From Mariannaea sp. PMI_226 (lineage: Eukaryota > Ascomycota > Sordariomycetes > Hypocreales > Nectriaceae), in NCBI GenBank assembly GCA_024336345.1, contig JANFOG010000003.1, forward strand, positions 433,501 to 497,500: a stretch of 64,000 nt of DNA, in the 5' to 3' direction. Within the stretch, counting starts at the first letter, position 1. Each line of letters opens with the position of its first letter. Below are positions 59,035 to 64,000 of this stretch, piece after piece. Under the pieces are notes generated by a model. The model made no database searches and had not been told where the DNA came from. It worked only from the letters and a program-made list of their open reading frames with translations. The translations under genes and the position numbers were made by a program.

Positions 59035-61517
59035 ATGAGTTCTATGAACTCCCGCTTCAAAAGCTTTGGCTTCGGAAAACGCAAATCCGCCGCGAGCATT
59101 CAGACCCCCGAGGGTCTCACTCCGAGCTCAACCCCTCCTCCCGGCCAAATACCGCAGAACCTCCAACGACATTCCCTTCCCCAACCTACTCCCGCACCTT
59201 CAATCGGCGGTGCCTCTTCCTCCACCACCAGTCTTCCAATGAATCACCCGGGCGCTGGGAATCGACCCCCAAGCTACTCGGCCAACTATCCTCCACAGGG
59301 CCAGCTTCCAGTTGGTCGTACTTCTCCTCTTGCCAACCAGAACCGTACCCCTCCGAGCCAAATGGTTGGAGGACCTCCTCCCATCAACACCGGCGCTCCT
59401 GTCGGCTACCCACCCGGTATGGTGATGGGTCAAGGTCCGCCTCAGATGGGCGGTCCTCCAGGCTTCCAGCAACAGCCTCCTGTCCAGGGATATCCTCCTC
59501 CTGGTGGCCCTCCCCCGCCGGGCGCTCCTCTCGGCCAGCAATATCGCCCTACTGGCAACCCCGCCGCTGAGGTTGAGGGTGCTAGCAGAAGCAAGGCTCA
59601 GCTGATCGTCGGTATCGATTTCGTACGTCTTGATTCTTCCTCTAAACCTAGATATGACAGTGAGAGGTGATAGCTAACGGTTGATGTGATAGGGTACCAC
59701 CTTCTCTGGTGTCGCTTTCGCCTTTGCTACTAACAATGAGGCTAAAGAAGACATCATTACCGAGTGGCCAGGTGCTGGTAACATGACAAAGCAAAAGGTG
59801 AGTGAATCAACCACGAATATATGACGATCCATGTGCAAGTAAAGCTAAACCTGGACTTCATAGATTCCCACTGTGCTTTACTACGACCAGTACCAAAAGG
59901 TGGTAGGATGGGGTCCTGATATCGCTGATGCTCTTGCGCCTACCGGCTACCCCAAGCCTGGTGTGCAAAAGGTCGAGTGGTTCAAGCTGCAACTGATGCT
60001 CAGCGGCAACACCTACATCGACCCCATCAACCTTCCTCCTCTGCCCCCAGGAAAGTCCGAGATTGACGTCGCAGCCGACTATCTCTTCAAGCTCCGCCAA
60101 GCCATGCGAACCGCTCTACAAAAGACTCTCGGTGATGTGTTTAACCGAGAAGAGCGCAACATCCGATACTACCTCACCGTACCTGCCATTTGGAATGATG
60201 CTGGCAAGGCCGCTACCAGATCTGCCGCTATCCAGGCTGGCTTCCTCCGAGATGAGAACGACAACAGATTGACCCTGATTTCCGAGCCTGAGGCTGCTGC
60301 CCTCTTCTGCTCAAAGACTGGTTTGTTGAACCTCAAGGTACACGACGCTGTCCTCATCGTCGATTGTGGTGGTGGTACCGTCGATTTGATTGCCTATGAG
60401 GTTGAGGAAGAGAACCCTTTCACTGTGGCTGAGTGCACGGCTGGTTCCGGTGACTCTTGCGGTTCCACTGCACTGAACCGCAACTTCAGCAATATCTTGC
60501 GCACAAAGATCCGCAAGATGAAGCTGCCCGATGGCTCAAAGACGGCAGGCCGTGTGTATGCCAAGTGTATCATGGACTTCGAGAACCGTATCAAGGCCGA
60601 TTTCCGTAATAACGGTCAGAAGTGGGCTGTTGATGTTGGTATCGAAGCTGAGTTCCCCGAGGCTGGCATCGAGGAGGGTTATATGACCTTCACCAATGAG
60701 GAAATTCTTCAGTGCTTTGAGCCTGTCGTGAACCGAATTCTGGAGCTTGTGCGCAACCAGATCATCGCCATTCAGGCTCAGAACCGCACTCTGCAGAACA
60801 TCTTGGTTGTCGGTGGTTTCGGTGCCTCCGAGTACCTCTTCCAGCAAATCAAGCTCCATGTCCCTCCTCAGTTCCAGTCCAAGGTTGTTCGACCTATGGA
60901 CTCCGTCGCCGCCATTGTCAAGGGTGCCGTCACTGCCGGTATTACCGAGCGTGTTATCACGCATCGTGTCGCTCGTCGTCACTATCTCATGGCGACTCTT
61001 CAGCCCTTTAAGGAGGGTTACCACCCTGAGGCTTACCGTGTGCCATCTCTGGATGGTAAGGATCGATGCAAGTTCACACGCCAGATTTTCGTTCAGAAGG
61101 GTCAAAAGGTCAAGAGTGGAGAGCCCGTCAAGGTTTCTTTCTTCCGACAGGTCGCCCCTGGTGCTACCCTTATGTATGAGGATGTTTTGTACGCTTGCGA
61201 CGACGATGTTTGCCCTGAATATACCAAGGATCCCCGTAAGTTCCAACCCCCCGCCCCAACCTGACCATTATTTCTTTGTTGTCGTTGAATGAACCATAAC
61301 GCTAATACACTGAGAAGGCATCAAGGAAGTCGTCACCCTTACGTCGGATTTGTCCCGCAAGAATCTGGAGAAGGATTTCGAGCGCATGGATACTCCTCAA
61401 GGCACCTTCTACCGTGTCTACTTTGATATTTACTTGACACTCGATGGTTCAGAGTTCAGTGCTGAGCTCGTCTGCCAAGGCGAGGTTATGGGTCGTTGCC
61501 GAGCCCGCTTCCGATAG
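59035..61517 (+). CDS. Divergent Hsp70-family ATPase with proline-rich N-terminal region
   Basis: An actin/Hsp70-fold ATPase of the HSPA12-like, non-canonical group found in filamentous fungi. Its clients and role are unknown. Exons 59035-59622, 59693-59797, 59864-61235 and 61318-61517 give 754 residues. The first about 190 residues are disordered and rich in Pro, Gly and Gln. The ATPase follows: phosphate-1 loop GIDFGTTFSGVAFAFA (starting about 194, split by intron 1 after F196), LTVPAIWNDAGKAATRSAAI, SEPEAAAL, phosphate-2 loop VDCGGGTVDLIAYEV and the adenosine loop ILVVGGFGASEYL. The C-terminal about 150 residues replace a normal substrate-binding domain and there is no EEVD end, so standard Hsp40/TPR co-chaperone use is doubtful. 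Introns are 70, 66 and 82 bp. Confidence 0.9.
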
Positions 61518-64000
61518 AGCACAAGGCCGTGGAATGAAATGAGAAGCACGCAGTTGATGAACAGAAACCCCATATGATACCTCGGAGGAATACACTTGGT
61601 GCAGAAGGAAGACAACGGGATTGGGTTGTGTCCCGCATCTGACGGTTGAGAAAGAGAAAAAAAAGGACAAACCAGCAAACCAGGGAACCCCTCATTCGAC
61701 ACAGGCGCACATCTCAGTGCTGACAAACTCCTAATTCAAAGAAGGCTGTAGCAGAAATCTATGTCCAAAGAGGGTTGTTTTATTTTTAAAGCGATCGATC
61801 TTGCCTGAGAGTCAATCTTCCTCTCTCCCTCTCTCTCTCTTTTGCTATTGTTGGATGATCTTGGCCAGAAAGGGATTTACAATAGTTGGGCATGGTAGAC
61901 AGACTCGCCATATTTTTAACGCGAGACTTTTTTTTCTTTTTGGAGTTTGCCTTGCTGAAGGTTCAGATGAAGTGCGGAAGAAGGTAACTGCATGCATGAA
62001 TGATCTCAATGACGATTGCTTGGTACATAGATAATTTCAACTTGGTTGGAACTGGCGTAACTGAATTGTGTCCTCTTATACTGTTTTATTTACCTGTGTA
62101 TTGTTTTTTGAGTTGACTTTAGTCGTGAATTCAATGATTAAAGCCTCAAACTTGATTCTCGTCCTAAGTAGGTATCTTGACAGTGTTCCAAACATGATTT
62201 GACAAATGCCATGAAAAGATTTACGGCGAATTGGGTTTGGGGCGAAAGCTGAAACAGGAGGGGACTAAATACTTACGGCCGTATATGCTTATAATGTAAG
62301 ACAACGAACTATAATTACAACGAAAACGTGGTTCTCTTGGATCATCGATATTATTAACTGTCTTTTCTGTAGTGTAGCTAGTGTCCGGTGTAAACAATGA
62401 TCTTTTTAGTTCTATATGATTGCCCAGCCTGCAACTCACAACTAATCACAAAGATTCAATTCCGGAAATGTGGTCTTCAAATGTTGGAGAATAAGCACAG
62501 ATGTACCACTTGAGGTAGCCTCACTCTCTACGTGCATTCTAGCAAATTGGGAGCTCCGGGGTAAGAGAAAGGGACAAGGGTCAAGGATTTACAACACATT
62601 GTGAGGGGGATGAGACAATGCGGTTGGTTGTGATGTGAGAGGCCCGACTTGGCGGGCGACTGGAGCCCAGACGAGTGAAACACTGGGGGAGAGAGGAAGA
62701 ACAGGAAAAAAAAAAAAAAAAAGAGCAGGCTACGTAATAAGATGACCGAGTTTCTCTACAGTGAGTCTGAGCGGCACGTGCTTTCAGAACAGGACACTGC
62801 TGAGACACCTCGGTCGCACGTTGACTGGTGATCCCCATCAGCAAGGTCTGGTGCGTGAAACATGAGAGAGAGAATGAAAAATGCCCGGTGTGTGTAGCAC
62901 TCAAGGGGCGAAGGGGAAGTTTTAATGTCCGATAACTACGACAGTACTCGGGAAGGGGGGAGAGGGGGGGGGGGGGGGGGAGGGAAAAGCACAACTCCCC
63001 CTTTTCAAAATAAAAGATCGCCAGAAGGAAGGAAGGAAAAAAAAAGAAACAGCTGGGCGAACTCGTGTTGACCGGGCTAGCGAGGATACGAGGTGTGATG
63101 GGGCTGATGTGAGTGATATAATAGTGCAAGAAACACGGATGGAAGTGAGCTGGGTTATCACTCATGCGGATAGGACAAGACGACACAGCTTTGAGGTACC
63201 TAAACCTCAATCTGACAGAGATGCCGACAAGCATACAAGGGGGACGTCATATTCTTTTTATTTTTTATTTTTTTTTTTCATTTTATTTCAATGACGCCTC
63301 TTCTACGAGTCGACGGTTATGGTATAAGTAGGGTCAGGGAGGTAAGGCAGTTAAAAATAAAGAAGAATATTGTGGCACGTGGAGAAGCAAACGAGCCTGC
63401 TTGTCAAATGCTATGTACACTTCATTTCAACCTTGTCTCGTAAAGGATTTCGAGAAAGGTGTTCTTAAAATGACAGCAAAGTAGTAAAATACCACGTAGG
63501 CAGATCATGGGGGAGTTGTGACAGATGGTACCTACATACGACGAAGTCCTGGCGAGAGGTATGGGATTTAATGTACAGATACTCTGCAAATCCGCCGTTC
63601 ATCCTTCCGAACCAAGGTAGGGAGTTAGTCCTGGTGGGTAGCAGTTATTGTGCATGAGGTACGGTACTGTACTTGGACATGGCGTAGGGCTGGGTAGGTT
63701 GCGGCCGGCGCGCATGGATTAGGTGCCAACAAGGGTGCATGGTTCGGCATCTCCGCTTGCTGAGGTGTTGTCGTCGCCGTTTGTTGTTTTGTTGTTATTA
63801 TTGTCATCGTCACTGCTGCAGTCAGCCCAGCACTACAGCAGCTAGCAAGCAGCAGTAGCTGGGCGGGCATGGAGCTTAAAAAGACAAGATGGTATGCATG
63901 TCTCAAATGTTTGAAATGCGGTGAAGTCGGGAATTTTTTTTCTTTTCTTTTTTTTCTTCGTCTTTAGAAGCGTCTTTTTCTTTTTGGTGGTTGCAGGGGT
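61518..64000. other. Intergenic to the window edge, with a long G tract
   Basis: 2.5 kb without a supportable gene. It includes a G-rich tract (62955-62984), an A run near 62706-62722, a T-rich stretch at about 63256-63290, and a TG/GTTGTT-rich segment near 63770-63800. A minus-strand frame near 63625-63870 has a hydrophobic start but is low-complexity; I do not call it. Confidence 0.5.
62955..62984 (+). repeat. G-rich tract (G6, G17, G3) with G-quadruplex potential
   Basis: Runs of six, seventeen and three G separated by only AGA and A. It can form a G-quadruplex on the plus strand. Exact length may be affected by sequencing. Confidence 0.75.

Noticed and set aside
60536..61246. 236-codon minus-strand frame opposite the Hsp70 gene
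   Set aside because: It is antisense to a conserved ATPase exon. Its apparent leucine/asparagine-rich protein is the mirror of the sense codon bias, with no domain.
62581..63234. 217-codon minus-strand frame
   Set aside because: It translates through homopolymer A and G tracts (Phe and Pro runs), typical of a spurious frame.
63625..63906. Minus-strand frame with hydrophobic start (MPAQLLLLASCCSAG), possible small secreted protein
   Set aside because: The body is a TTT/QQ low-complexity stretch from a GTTGTT-rich repeat, with no cysteine pattern or splice support. I keep it only as a very weak possibility.
1..64000. CRISPR arrays, bacterial operons, ribosome-binding sites, rRNA operons, full transposons
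   Set aside because: None seen. The genome is eukaryotic; I found no transposase, reverse transcriptase or integrase motif and no direct-repeat/spacer arrays.

Overview
The window is nuclear chromosomal DNA from a filamentous ascomycete, most likely a sordariomycete close to the Hypocreales. The reasons are short GT-AG introns (about 50-130 bp) with CTAAC/CTGAC branch sites, a divergent Zn(II)2Cys6 regulator next to an NmrA-like gene, single-copy fungal orthologues (Snc1, Med17, Yvc1, Vps27, Gut1), and intergenic DNA peppered with TACCT/AGGTA and GTAC runs. The order-level call is inference. I modelled 16 protein genes, one further small membrane-protein gene that needs splicing to be seen, and one tRNA gene.

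Layout. 0.9-1.7 kb: SNC1-type synaptobrevin (minus). 6.3-8.5 kb: GH76 cell-wall mannosidase of the Dfg5/Dcw1 kind with a membrane anchor and long tail. 8.5-14.9 kb: an accessory-looking stretch with a tiny spliced membrane-protein gene, an NmrA-like oxidoreductase facing a Zn2Cys6 regulator across a promoter holding three CGG-N4-CCG palindromes, and a tRNA-Phe(GAA) gene. 14.9-17.3 kb: membrane nucleotide pyrophosphatase/phosphodiesterase. 18.8-23.1 kb: Uls1-like SNF2/RING translocase with a SUMO-interacting motif. 24.0-26.1 kb: MED17 (minus). 26.9-29.2 kb: YVC1 vacuolar TRP channel (minus). 29.2-35.2 kb: gene-poor. 35.2-37.5 kb: long-chain acyl-CoA synthetase. 39.0-42.3 kb (minus) and 43.7-46.2 kb (plus): a Doa4/USP8-like deubiquitinase head-to-head with the ESCRT-0 gene VPS27. 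48.4-49.4 kb: histidine phosphatase. 49.7-51.0 kb: uncharacterised protein (minus). 52.3-54.1 kb: glycerol kinase. 59.0-61.5 kb: divergent Hsp70 with a proline-rich head. The rest is intergenic.

The observation I rate highest is the tRNA-Phe gene at 14188-14315. Its 73-nt mature body is intact and followed by a T7 pol III terminator, but a 55-bp insert with every hallmark of a spliceosomal intron (GTATGT, CTAAC branch, CAG) interrupts the D-loop, while the usual tRNA intron site next to the anticodon is uninterrupted. Several genes are functionally linked: Vps27 and a Doa4/USP8-type deubiquitinase act in the same endosomal sorting step, and Snc1, Yvc1 and Vps27 all act in the endosome/vacuole system. 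The acyl-CoA synthetase and glycerol kinase feed lipid metabolism but are not adjacent. Most of the window is ordinary housekeeping content; novelty is concentrated between 8.5 and 14.9 kb.
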